Positions 53,798-64,000 of a stretch of 64,000 nucleotides of DNA are shown here, one piece after another. The translations under genes were made by a program, and so were the position numbers. The DNA lies in the NCBI GenBank assembly GCA_033675265.1, contig JAUJYZ010000220.1, forward strand, positions 52,543-116,542, read 5' to 3'. The stretch's first letter is position 1. Every line of letters starts with the position of its first letter. The notes beneath the pieces are model-generated. The model ran no database searches. It was not told where the DNA came from and saw nothing but the letters and a program-made list of their open reading frames with translations. The stretch comes from Actinostola sp. cb2023. Taxonomy: Eukaryota > Cnidaria > Anthozoa > Actiniaria > Actinostolidae.

Positions 53798-53861
53798 TGT
53801 TTTAGCTCACAAATCATAACCTTATAATCTTTGCTTTTTTGAACAGAACGCCATTTCCAGA
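53761..53861. repeat. Terminal repeat of the Penelope-like element, 5' copy
   Basis: 101 bp, inverted relative to 51911-52011. It abuts the SRCR exon side at 53870. Confidence 0.9.
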
Positions 53862-53869
53862 TATATAAT

Positions 53870-54175
53870 AAATATTATATAACCTTTGTAACCAGAATAC
53901 ACGACACCAACATCCCATGTGTGAGTGTTGCAGCCAGAGTGAACCGTTCCCCATCCATCGTGAGTACAGCTCTGAAGTGAGGTCTCTGAACCTGAACACT
54001 GCATGCTGTTCAGCCAGACTTTCCCCGAACCTCGTCCATAGTAAAAATATCCTACAGCTTTGGTAAAAGCAAGTTGTCGACATGCAACCTTGGCGTCGTC
54101 CATATCCCAGTTAGTATGACACACCCCCATTGGCCATTGTGGTAGACTCGTACAATACCAGCAACTGCTGAACGT
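53870..54175 (-). pseudogene. SRCR domain exon, frameshifted, copy B
   Basis: [61 protein letters not shown]. Same missing bases in WGTVCH and same VVC-to-VVY change as 13020-13345, plus a Gly-to-Ala change in RQLG. Non-functional as an SRCR module unless the shared lesions are tolerated. Confidence 0.8.
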
Positions 54176-54375
54176 TAACTTGTTGTACCGGGTTTAAGTG
54201 GTATATTATTGGCTATTGCATGGCAAGCCTATATTAAGTATACAGTTAAAAGCTTTAGATTGTGACCATGTATTACCTATAAGAAAATATTAGTAAGAAC
54301 AGCCGTGGCATATAAAAATTATACAACAGCGCGCTTTTGAGTCAGTGAAAATACAGGCCAAATCAAGTTCATATA

Positions 54376-56330
54376 CAGTGTGTTGCCCTAAATACCGGCC
54401 GTACCCTAATCCGGCCATTTTAACTTTAAAGCGCTGTGATTTCTCGTATATTTCAAAAAATTACAAACAAGATAATCGTATGAATTATTGATGAGCTTAG
54501 GTTTATTAACTGCTGTTGTAGGATTCCTGACCGCTTTTTAGGCAGGAATTCAAATGTGTTTTGAAAGTAGGTAAAACAATCGCTTCAGTAAATTTCATGT
54601 TTTCGTGCATCTTAAACACGAGGGCGCACTATAAAAGGGCATCGCTCCGCCCACAATTTTTTGAATAATAATGAGTTTGAATATGGCGGACAATGGTTGA
54701 ACATGGCTGAACAACGGGGTAAAATAATTTTCTTAATAAAGTCACATTTCAACAGCAAAGTCGATGAAGAAATTGTAAATTTAGGTCTAAAACAGTTATA
54801 ATAGACGGACGTGTCAATATTTTTCGTATTCGGTAGTTATCTATACGATTTTCAGTCGCACCACGCGTACCGAAGAATGTTTTGAATTTCGCGCGCCATG
54901 TATCACAACAATCAACATCCGTACTTCTTATCCAGGCCTACAAATTCATGAAGCGAAATCCTCTTTGCCTGTAATAAGCATTTCCAAGCATAAAACTATG
55001 TTCGGTCATTTCTAAATAAAGTGACAAGAGCATTGTTTTCATTACACAAGTTACGTTCGTACCATAACAAGACGAACGACGTCGTTCGCCGCGAAGGCGT
55101 CTTGTTACGAGGTAAATGTGTTGAGCATTTGTACATCTCTGTACTTTTCAGTGGTAAAGGCCGGTAAGGTTTCGAAACCTATGCTGTGAGTATATTTAAT
55201 TCGCAAGTGGCACTTCCATGTCTTGGCGGGTAAATTTTAGGATAACATACGAAAGAAACGATAAGCAGAATACTAGAGCCGTGCGACTTCAAAACGGCTT
55301 ACGGTTCCAGTTCAAAGTACCATAATTTATTTTACCAAAGTGAAAAGTAATAGTGAATTGTACAACAAACATTATCCATGTGCGTTGTAGTATTTATTTC
55401 CAAAGTTTCTTGTTCATTTGAGTTGATTTATAAAGTTTGTAGTTCTTGAAATCCTCTCTCTGTGACGTCTCGGTTGATTTGATTGACAGATCCAACGAAC
55501 TTACCCTGGGTAGCTCCCCTTTTATAGTGCGCCCTCGTGTTTAAGTCATGCGGGCAAAGTCTTTTAAACATTTCCCCGTAAGTTATGGAGCGTAAACAGA
55601 TTATATTTGGCAGAAATACGACGCTAATCAGTAGCTTTGGACACAAAGAAAAATAATCATGAACGGCTTAAATAAACGGACGTTCAGGTCAGGTGAAATT
55701 ACGTGCATATTTTGGTAGGTATGCCTAAATCCGGCCACAAATCACATACAAAACAGAGCGAAAAAAGTGGCCGGATTACCTGAAACCATAGTTATTAACT
55801 ATGCTGAAACAGATTAAGCCCGAGTTTTCCGGGATTCTAACTTTCCGATCGGAAATACACATACAATTTGATTTTCAAAGCGGAATTTCCAGTTTTTCCG
55901 GGTAAATGATAATCGCCCCAGATGTCATTGCGGGTGCGGTTCCCAATGAAGTAGAGGAGGGTCTTTTTTCGGTCTTTTTAAAATTTATCTTTACAATATT
56001 TTCATGTAGAATGACTTAAAAAGTCCTTTATTATAGCAATGCGGAAACAAATTAGTTAAAACGATGGAAGATAATGTAAAACTTACCGAGCAATTCCTGC
56101 TTATTTATGGCCGGAATTTAGGGCAACCTGGCCGAACTTAGGGCATCTACCTGGATCAATATTTTTTAATATAACAAGCTCAATATTGAAGTAAAAACAA
56201 ATGTCAATTTGTGACAAGGTAGGTGAAAGAGAAATCTAGCCTTTGACTGATTTTTAGATCGCTACTATTTTCCTAAAGAAAGATACAGCGATTAATGCAA
56301 AAAGCGGCCGAATTTAGGGCAAACACACTG
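54376..56330. mobile_element. pogo/Tigger-like element, copy B
   Basis: CAGTGTGTTGCCCTAAAT start with TA (54374-54375), and end at 56330 followed by TA. Contains the TTAA element 54616-55540. Counterpart of 13537-15498. Confidence 0.8.
54616..55540. mobile_element. TTAA-type element, copy B
   Basis: Clean TTAA on both sides (54612-54615, 55541-55544), confirming the target site. Ends ACACGAGGGCGCACTATAAA and its complement, with inward TATAAAAG. 925 bp. Confidence 0.9.
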
Positions 56331-56332
56331 TA

Positions 56333-57100
56333 TGCGAGCGTATTACACGGTTACAAACCATTTTGTACCAGTTTTGTTTTTTCTATTGGAAACTTGAAAA
56401 ACACATGCACTAAAAAAACTGCAGAAAAGTACATCTAAGGAAAATAAGGAAACACAAAACAAGTTTTTAATGGTACTTTGAAGAAAATAATCAGAAAAAA
56501 CAATATTTTTTGGTGAAAGAATGTGAATAAAGCAACGAAATCTTGAGCGCGAGCTCGATGGTCATCATGCGTAAGCGGCACATTTCACAAAGGACACACA
56601 ACAACAAAAACAACTGACGCATGCTAGCAAATAAGCAAAAAAGGGACGTTATTTTTAGGTTAATTTTGTTGTTAAATAATAAACAATTTATTACAAAGAT
56701 AGTTGTGTAATACGGCTGGACATTTTTACTCATCTATTTGCATTTTGACTGGCCTACGGTTCGTCCAAATACGGCACAACTCGTGAAAATATCCAGCTGT
56801 ATTATACAACTATCCGTGTAGTAACCTCTATTTATTATTCCAATTGTGCGTCATTTAATTGTCTGTCAAACCATCAAATAAGCTGTACATATTTGCGATG
56901 TGTTTTAACAAAAGTGCGGCAGATTATCAGTAATTTTCATTATCAACATTTTTAAATGTGTCAATTTTGCATATTGAGATTTCAAACCTCTATAACTCAT
57001 AAACGCAAGGTTCAAATCACAAAATACTGAACCCACCAACTATTCAGCTTATGCTGAATATATTTTTTATTAAAATAAACTCACAGTGGTTAGTTGCACT
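56333..57100. other. Duplicated non-coding segment, copy B
   Basis: Counterpart of 15501-16280 with scattered small indels, denser at 56380-56600. No gene recognised. Confidence 0.5.
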
Positions 57101-57109
57101 TTAAGTAAG

Positions 57110-58660
57110 TTATTGTAAAAACTCTTATTGTTAACGGTAAACCTGCCAATCAGATTGCGAGATTGCACTCAACTGTTGTAAAAAAGCATTTTTACAATAA
57201 CAGAGCGAAATCTCGCAATCTGATTGGCTCTCAGCCGTTGTCTATAAGAGTACAGACACACTGTATGACGAATCGCTCGCGCACGGAGCCAACGCGCGCT
57301 TGAAACAGTTTTTCTTTCAAACTTTTTCCTTGTTTTTGGATGCTTTTTGACTTTGTTATTGTAAAAAACAGATTGAAGATGGTTTTATCGTTGTCTGTAC
57401 TCTTATTGACACACACTTGACGTCATAAAATGTCCAAAACGTACGCTCGTGATTCCACTTGAGTTTTGAACATTTCATGACGTCAAGTGTGTGTCAATAA
57501 GAGTACAGACAACGATAAAACCATCTTCAATTTGTTAATTTGATAACGTCTACTAAGGAATTTGCCATTATTAGACTTTTTCAATAAGAACGTATTTTTT
57601 GAAATGGGCAAAAAAGTTATAAAATCATTTATAAAGACTGTGAAAATGTTCTGTAAGTTTTCAAATGTCAATAATCAGCACAAGGGGGCGTTTTTGTATA
57701 ATAAATGATTCCTCTTATTCGCCTTTTCCAAATAGAGCGGGAAACTGGGTTCGAGTTGAGACCGCAAAGCATGTATGGATTGTTTGGAAGGACAGAATCA
57801 CATTCGACTATTCATTCCCGTGGAAGTTTAGATCCTGGGATGTCTTCTTCGGTGAGTAAAATATGTTCTTTAGATGGGACTGTCGAGTTATCTTTTACGA
57901 AGGACGCCATTACTATTTTTTTCCTACCAAACAATCCATACATGCTTTGCGGTCCCAACTCAAACCCAGTTTCCCGCTGTATATGGAAAAGGCGAATTGG
58001 CGATACATTTCGTCATAACATTGTCAAAGTAGTGTGGATCCACGAGGAGATAGCCGAATGGATCCGCATACTACTTTGACAATGTTATTATTATTATTAT
58101 GACGAAATGTATCGTCAATAAGAGGACAGAAGCATAAAAAGTGTTGACAATTTTTTTTTTACAATAACAAAAATTATTCATGTTTACACACCATCTTGTA
58201 TTTCTCGATCTTACGAATTTCTTGACTATTTCGTGCAGTTCGTAGTCATTCAGTGTCGCAAAGCGAACGCTATCATTTACTTTCTGTTCGGACTCAACTT
58301 CCTCCAGAGACAAGCATAGTTTTTCAACTGAAATTTCTTCAAGAAAGTCAACTTGGGACGAAGGACAATCGTCCATTGATGGAATTTTTCTCCATCGATC
58401 TTCAGCTTTGTACGCGCCATTTTGTTTTTATCTGTCTGTCCTTTTATTGATGATGAAAATTAACCAATCAGCGCGCGAGAAATTTGTAAGTTATTGTAAA
58501 ATTAACAAATTGAGATCACTTTTTTATGCGTCTGTCCTCTTATTGACGATAAATTTCGTCATAACATTGTCAAAGTAGATCCGCACAACTTTGACAATGT
58601 TATGACGAAATTTATCGTCAATAAGAGGACAGACGCATAAAAAAGTGATCTCAATTTGTT
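57110..58660. repeat. Cluster of hairpins, copy B
   Basis: Same series of inverted repeats as 16280-17833. Its end (TTTGTTAAGAGG near 58660) is the empty site of the A-specific TTAA element. Confidence 0.75.
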
Positions 58661-58938
58661 AAGAGGAGATTTTTTACGAACGCGCGTATTGAGCGCCAAA
58701 AACCAATAGCATGGAGAATACGTTTTGTACAAGGCTAAAACTGCTTTAGCAAAGAGTTCAAGTTATTTGGGATGGTTTTTGACCGGTAAAAGTGAAATTA
58801 GAGTGTTAATCCAAAGTGAAAATTTGATTTGAAAACTGTCCACATGGGCTAGATCTGTATATTTGCTAGTATTGCTGATGTTTTCCCCTGAATTAGCTCA
58901 AATTTGAAACAAAAAGCAGGAAAATGGCTTTGTACAAC

Positions 58939-59202
58939 CACAGGTAGCCCAAGCTGATTATCTGTATGGGAGAATATATATGAAAACTACGAATGATCAC
59001 TGAAAATATCTTTATTCTAATAAAATGCTTCAAAAACCTTCATTTACCTTTGTTGTGATTCCTTTAATGTCTGTAATGATTTTGGGAGCATTTAGACTTG
59101 TTTTAGGGTGGTTTTTGTTTTCTTGAATTCACTCTCTAAAAGACGAAGTATATATATTCATATATATTCTCCCATACAGATAATCAGCTTGGGCTACCTG
59201 TG
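58939..59202. mobile_element. 264-bp MITE, B-specific
   Basis: Inverted ends CACAGGTAGCCCAAGCTGAT and its complement, arms about 45-50 bp, flanked by GTACAAC (58932-58938, 59203-59209). Copy A has the single site (near 19054, as GCACAAC). No coding content. Confidence 0.9.
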
Positions 59203-60118
59203 GTACAACGCTAAAACAGCTTTAAACAGCCAATTTACTTTGTTTTTAATAGTTTGTGCTTAGTTAAAATAAAATTAGAGTGTTAATCCAAAGCGAAAAT
59301 CGAAAGTCAAACTGTTCAAAAGCGCTCGTTTTTGGCGCTTTTCGCGGATATTACGCGATGTTCAAATACATTGAATGACGAATCGCTCGCGCACGGAGCC
59401 AGCGCGCGCTTGAAACGGTTTTTCTTTCAAACTTTTCCTAGTATTCGGTAAAACTCGAAGCCTTTCCCGTTTTGAAAGGTTAAATCGTTGTAATAAAAAA
59501 CAAATTGCAGATGGTTTTTCCATTGTCTGTACTCTTATTGACACACACTTGACGCCATATAATGTCCAAAACTTTGCAGTCAAATCACTCGCTGAGCTCG
59601 TGGCCACTTGAGTTTTGAACATTTTATGACGTCAAGTGTGTGTCACGTACTGAAGATCGGTCGATTTTTGCAATAAAGAACACGTATATACTAAATATAA
59701 TTGGTTCCACACACGTATCTGGTGTTATTGAAAAAACGAATAAAGGACTGACTTGCTTGTTGTTGGAGCCTTTCAAGGTTATATAATGCTGATCTGCATC
59801 ACAAACATACATAATTCCCTATGAAGTGCTTGTCATGTTGTGTTTTTAAAATACTAGATCTTTTACAGCTGAATAGAAATCACAAAAAGATAAAAAGTTA
59901 ACATTTATTGCAGCAAATAAAAAACGAGTACGTTGATGCAAATAAAACGAGTTTCAGCAAATAAAACGAGTTGTAGCAAATAAAACTTTTTCTGGATGTT
60001 TCTCTTGTTGAGACCGCGAAAGACTTGCTTAGCTTCATATTCTTTGTAGCATTTATTTAACTTTATATCTTTAACGCACAACAAAGATCAAATAGCGATG
60101 ACTAGTTTCGTTCCTATA

Positions 60119-60229
60119 TGAACCTCTTCAAGAAAGAACTGGAGCGAGACATCAAAGTACATTTTTGTACCAGCGACACCTGATTCACAGCTCAAGAAAG
60201 AACTGGAGCGAGACATCAAAGCATTTTTG
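60119..60229 (+). pseudogene. Residual repeats of the GIY-YIG retroelement, copy B
   Basis: Two of the three KKELERDIK-coding units of 19985-20140 remain, then the sequence jumps to what is 20735 in copy A, consistent with a deletion of the GIY-YIG part. Confidence 0.6.
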
Positions 60230-60519
60230 TTTACACATTTTCAAAGACAAATAAACACTTCTTCCCCTGGGTATATGTTTGGCCGCTGTTATTTCTTTTG
60301 ATGTCGAGATATTTTGCTTTGAAATGCGACTATGGTGTTTAGAGTTGGAGGTTCAGCGTTGATTTATTTCCACAATTAAGTATTCTACAGCAGTGGATGA
60401 ATGTCAGGTACGTGTGATGAAAGTAAACTTTTATAATTTTAATGAAATGGTCTTTCAGGTGGACGCGATTTCGAGCTATGGCCCGGTGAATCTTTAGAAG
60501 TGTTCAATTTAGATCGAAC

Positions 60520-62050
60520 TTTAACGAGATATTGCATGACATTTTTACCGACCCCCAAGTTGGAGATACTTACCACAGCATTCATTCCTTGATATAATTT
60601 AAGTTTTTTTATAGAGAATGGGGCTTCAAAAAATGCCTTGCTGTCAGATTAAATAGATTCTTCTCACCCTAGACTCGGTGTAATGGCGGAATTGTTGTTT
60701 TGTGTTGCTTCTCGAAGCCATGGTTCTCTTATATCTTCGTCTATTTCCTTATTCTAAAGTCTCTGAAAGTATAAATGAGAGGACAAACTTTACAGAAAAA
60801 TTAGTTGTTAAGAAAATTAAAACTTGTTTCTACTGTTATGCATTGCAGCATTTTTGCTTAAAGTTACTGGATTCGCGACGAGCAGAAATATGAACTTCAA
60901 GTGTTCAAGTCAAATTATCTTTCGATTTCTACCATCCCCCAAGCTGCTTACTGTTACGGAGGCGAAGATTATTCAATAGTCATTCCATTCATCACAATAA
61001 ATGACTTTTTTTTAAATGTCTATCTCCTGCTCTGAATGTTCAAAGTGCATGTATACTTCGAAGACAGCAGCCATTGTCAGTTTAGCTTGTCATGTCTGGA
61101 CCTCCGTCACCTTACATTATACACTCATATACACTGATATTGCATCATAAATACTTGTTATGACAACTGCAGCATGCCTTCAACATTGATAAAATAGAAT
61201 CCATCATTTTGAGTTGCATATATTCATATAGGCAAGTTAATAAATAAATATATGAGATATAGAACTTCGCCATCTTGTTTGTTATTCCTGGTATTTAAAT
61301 TAGCGCGGGATGGCGCGGGGTCTATGCGCATGTCAGAGGGTCTTTGTAATACTGTTGGTATTTGACGCATGCGCAGACAAAATGCCCATATGCTCCTCGT
61401 GCGAGTTTCTCCAGATAGTATAGTTTTTAGGACTGATCATCTTTTTCTTGCTGCGCGAGCAGCGTACGTTATTTCCAGTTAGTGCACGTGCAATTGTTTA
61501 TATAGTCACGCGCATAATAAAACGAGTTGCTGCAAATAAAACGAGATATCCAGATAAATTGGTGAATCTACGAAGTGCCGTGGGCCTTTTCAAAAGAGAC
61601 AAATAATAATGGCGTTCTACATAGCAGTTCGAGCCGTGCCTGGTATGCTCATTTCATTATAATATTGAGCATTTATTACAAATGGCCATTTCGAATATAA
61701 TATATTTGTATTTTGTGACAGTGAAGAGTGGACTACTAAACTACGGCTAAGCGGCAGGTGGCAATGACTTCGGATATAAATTTCTCCATCGAGGGAGTGA
61801 TGAGATGTAGAGTTCAGGATGTGGAGTAGAAGTCTGTTTTCCACGGTAGTGCATCCATAGGATTTTGCATGATCTATTTAGTATTTAATTACATTATTTA
61901 TTAATTTAGTTCAACGTTTGCCACCAACTCGTACCAGAGTCGTAATTTCCAACTTGGTTGAAGCCAGACTCTCGCCAATTGAATATATGGCTTTTGTTTA
62001 ATTAATATCACATGTAACCATTGATCAATTATTACTTTGCGCTTCTTTTC
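60520..62050. other. Non-coding segment of copy B
   Basis: 60520-60620 is absent from A. 60621-62035 matches A on either side of the Harbinger insertion. No gene recognised. Confidence 0.5.
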
Positions 62051-62460
62051 CAAGGTTCCACCAGCAGATAATATACAACTTGAACCTGGTACAAACAGGT
62101 TCAGGTGTTGCTGGTATTGTACGAGTCTACCACAATGGCCAATGGGGAACAGTGTGTGTCATAATATCTTCGATATGAACGACGCCAAGGTTGCATGTCG
62201 ACAACTTGGTTTTTCCAAAGCTGTAGGATATTGGCGCTATGGACGAGGGTCAGGAAAAGTCTGGCTGAACTGGATGGCATGTTCAGGTTCAGAGACTTCA
62301 CTTCATAGCTGTACTCACGATGGATGGGGAAATCATGGGTCTACCTGCGACAGTCACAAATATGATGTTGGTGTCGTATTTGGTACAATGCGGACGAAAG
62401 GAAGGAAGAACGGAAGAAAGCAGGGAAGAAGGAAGGAAAGCAGACTAAACGGAGACTAAA
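62050..62460 (+). pseudogene. SRCR domain exon, copy B, frameshifted at the start
   Basis: [12 protein letters not shown] is followed by one extra A (GGTACAAACAGG). A two-base insertion follows in GTGTGTGTCAT. Thereafter [69 protein letters not shown], then a basic low-complexity tail and stop. Unlike copy A it keeps the GWG segment and has CAA at the A stop position. Confidence 0.85.
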
Positions 62461-62764
62461 AGGAACAGAGAGATCTCACTTCATACCTGTTCTCACGCCG
62501 GATGTGGAGGATGGGAGCTGGTGTAGCAGTCACATCAAAGATGTTGGTGTCGTGTGTTCTGCTTATCAAGATTAATAAAATATAAATTTGTTATTTACTT
62601 TCATCTCTTTAGACATGGAATAAATTGAACTTGATCTCAGTCATTTAGTATTCCTTTTTGTAAGAGCATTTCATATATCGTAATTCCTTGCCAAACTTCC
62701 TTGAAACTATTTTGTTTAATATCACATGTAAACCTTTGATCAATTATTTACTTTGCTTCTTTTC

Positions 62765-63065
62765 CATAGCACCAGTACGAGTCTACCACAATGGCCAATG
62801 GGGAACAGTGTGTCATTATGACTTCGGTATGAACGACCGCCAAGGTTGCATGTCGACAAAACACTTGTTTTACCAAAGTCTTTAGGACCGATGTGGTAAT
62901 GGACGAGGGTCGGGTAAAAAGTCAAGTGGGGCTGAACAAACATGGGATGTTCAGGTTCAGAGGGACCTCAACTTCATAGTTGTACTCACAATGGAATGGG
63001 TAAAAAAATGTTTACTCTGGCTGCAACAGTCACACCAAAAGCGATGTTGGTGTCGTGTGTTCTAG
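62765..63065 (+). pseudogene. SRCR domain exon, copy B, heavily indel-damaged
   Basis: [20 protein letters not shown] is clear; then insertions nearly every 20-30 bases break the frame (extra bases in GACCGCC, GACAAAACAC, GGTAAAAAG, AGGGACC and others). The end DVGVVCSS-like is recognisable. Counterpart of the intact 28477-28866. The density of single-base insertions resembles uncorrected long-read errors as much as pseudogene decay. Confidence 0.75.
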
Positions 63066-63069
63066 CTGG

Positions 63070-63344
63070 CATTTACAGTGTTAAATTCCAACCAGTTGAC
63101 ACTGATCATTCATCATAGAGTCTCTATGAACATGTCGAGGGTTTATGCATCTTTCAGTTATGATCATGAGTGAAAGTATGTCCGCCAAAGAGCAAAGAAC
63201 GTGGTCGAACACGGTTTTTCATACTCAGGAATTATTAATGAGGTACCAGTCAATCAAATGCGCACGAATAATAACCACGTGATGTTACCTAGTGAAATTA
63301 GGGGATGACGAGAGTGAGGAAACTGGAATTGTTTTCCCAGTAAC
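63070..63344. other. Non-coding, nothing recognised
   Basis: Sequence beyond the right edge of the segmental duplication; unlike what follows copy A. Confidence 0.5.
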
Positions 63345-63800
63345 TGGAAAACAAGAGGGGAATTTTGTATGCGCATGTGTCGCCACAGTCAGATGAATAC
63401 AAGAAGTACATGAGACCAAGTTGTTGGGTTCGCCAAACCTGTTTTAAGTTCTTGCGGTAGCGGTTTCTACGAGAATGTAATTACTATCTACTGAACATAG
63501 AAAGAAAAGGAATTCCTAATGATAACACAATTCATTTTTTTTTGGTGTACTAAATACTCTAGTTTGGACAACCATGGCGGCCAGTGGGACATGGAGTAAA
63601 GAAGGTTGCTATACAGTGCAAGCTAAGTTCAGCGAAGAAGATTCAAGGGAAAGGAAATTACATTTAGTCAATTCTTATACATATCGAATGTATTGATGAT
63701 TACTTATTTTAGCTTTCATCAAAACACTTAAATCAGACTTCAAATAAACGAAGGTAAACTTGTGTATCATGTCTGGAATACTCAATTATTCCAATCTTCA
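63345..63800 (-). repeat. Diverged inverted relative of 5785-6250
   Basis: Shared phrases in reverse complement include CGCCACAGTCAGAT, the ATGGCGGCCAG block and TTAGTCAATTCTTATACATA. It is clearly more diverged than copies A and B are from each other, so it is an older member of the same family. Confidence 0.8.
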
Positions 63801-63805
63801 AAGTT

Positions 63806-64000
63806 AGCAGGAGCCCATAAGTAGGAGCCTCCATCTGGGATGTATTCGTGAGACGACCTGTGACCGGATCAGGCTATTTTTAGAACACCAGTTTTTGCCG
63901 CGAAATTTTAACACCAGGGATTTTTGATTTCGGCTTTGTTACGGATTTTCTAGCTTTTGGCTTGGTAGTTTACTATTTGATGTTTTTTTCCTTGAGAAAC
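63806..64000 (+). mobile_element. Left end of a CAGGAGCCC-type element (continues past the window)
   Basis: CAGGAGCCCATAAGTAGGAG resembles the left end of 30728-32002. It is preceded by GTTAG, as at that site, and inserted in the diverged repeat family. The rest is out of view. Confidence 0.6.

Larger units (their letters stand above)
51868..53861 (-). mobile_element. Penelope-like retroelement with inverted terminal repeats, copy B
   Basis: Reads on the minus strand: 101-bp terminal repeat (53861-53761), N-terminal region (to 53384), RT (53300-52550), GIY-YIG (52373-52158), inverted copy of the same 101 bp (52011-51911), then a degenerate hammerhead-like end (about 51906-51868). Penelope-like elements are known for terminal repeats in direct or inverted order and for terminal hammerheads. 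It sits in an intron-like gap between two minus-strand SRCR exons. Frame changes and loss of the RT active site make it inactive. Confidence 0.9.
46769..63065. repeat. Segmental duplication, copy B
   Basis: Direct counterpart of 3158-28815, shorter because it lacks four insertions of A. B-specific are the MITE 58939-59202, a different filler at 60520-60620, and more of the Penelope-like element (51889-53305). The last kilobase (62000-63065) is unusually rich in one- and two-base insertions relative to A. Confidence 0.9.

Overview
The window is nuclear DNA of a non-vertebrate animal. It is AT-rich and packed with transposons, with no prokaryotic gene structure. The recognisable host genes are single-exon scavenger receptor cysteine-rich (SRCR) modules, one short secretory peptide precursor and two tRNA-Asp genes or tRNA-derived heads. 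Metazoan element families are also visible: a Penelope-like element with GIY-YIG endonuclease, a PIF/Harbinger transposon, hAT-, pogo- and TTAA-type elements, and a CR1/L2-type LINE end. A heterozygous marine invertebrate would fit. The peptide precursor argues against a sponge, but I cannot fix the phylum from sequence alone.

Layout. 1-2050: T-rich, no gene. 2057-3157: two tRNA-Asp(GTC) sequences sharing a repeated downstream body. 3158-28815 (copy A) and 46769-63065 (copy B): two direct, nearly collinear copies of one segment. Each starts in a 20-bp-satellite foldback element, carries minus-strand SRCR exons on its left, a block of hairpins and nested elements in its middle, and plus-strand SRCR exons on its right. 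The copies differ by discrete insertions. A alone has a 3.77-kb hAT-like element that splits an SRCR exon, a 943-bp TTAA element, a 2.78-kb Harbinger and a minisatellite/MULE-like block. B alone has a 264-bp MITE and the longer Penelope-like element. Each copy therefore supplies empty sites that prove the other's insertions.

28.8-46.7 kb (between the copies): a three-level nest of inverted-repeat elements (29247-32040), a 422-bp tandem duplication, three more SRCR exons on both strands, further palindromic elements, a 2.1-kb TTAA element holding a TAGGG array, and a 4.5-kb interval bounded by 290-bp direct repeats. That interval contains the peptide precursor. After copy B the window ends in a diverged inverted copy of the segment near 5.8-6.2 kb and the edge of another inverted-repeat element.

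Function. The SRCR modules look like exon-per-domain units of a large extracellular receptor or secreted protein family, duplicated in both orientations. Only one (28.5 kb) is clean; most carry frameshifts, stops or an insertion, several shared by copies A and B and therefore older than the duplication. The peptide gene (minus strand, 40984-41208) looks intact: signal peptide, dibasic sites, a two-cysteine ring, an amidation signal, and a polyadenylation signal just after the stop. The most unusual items are that peptide, a hammerhead-ribozyme core in a 131-bp insertion, and the satellite-armed foldback element.
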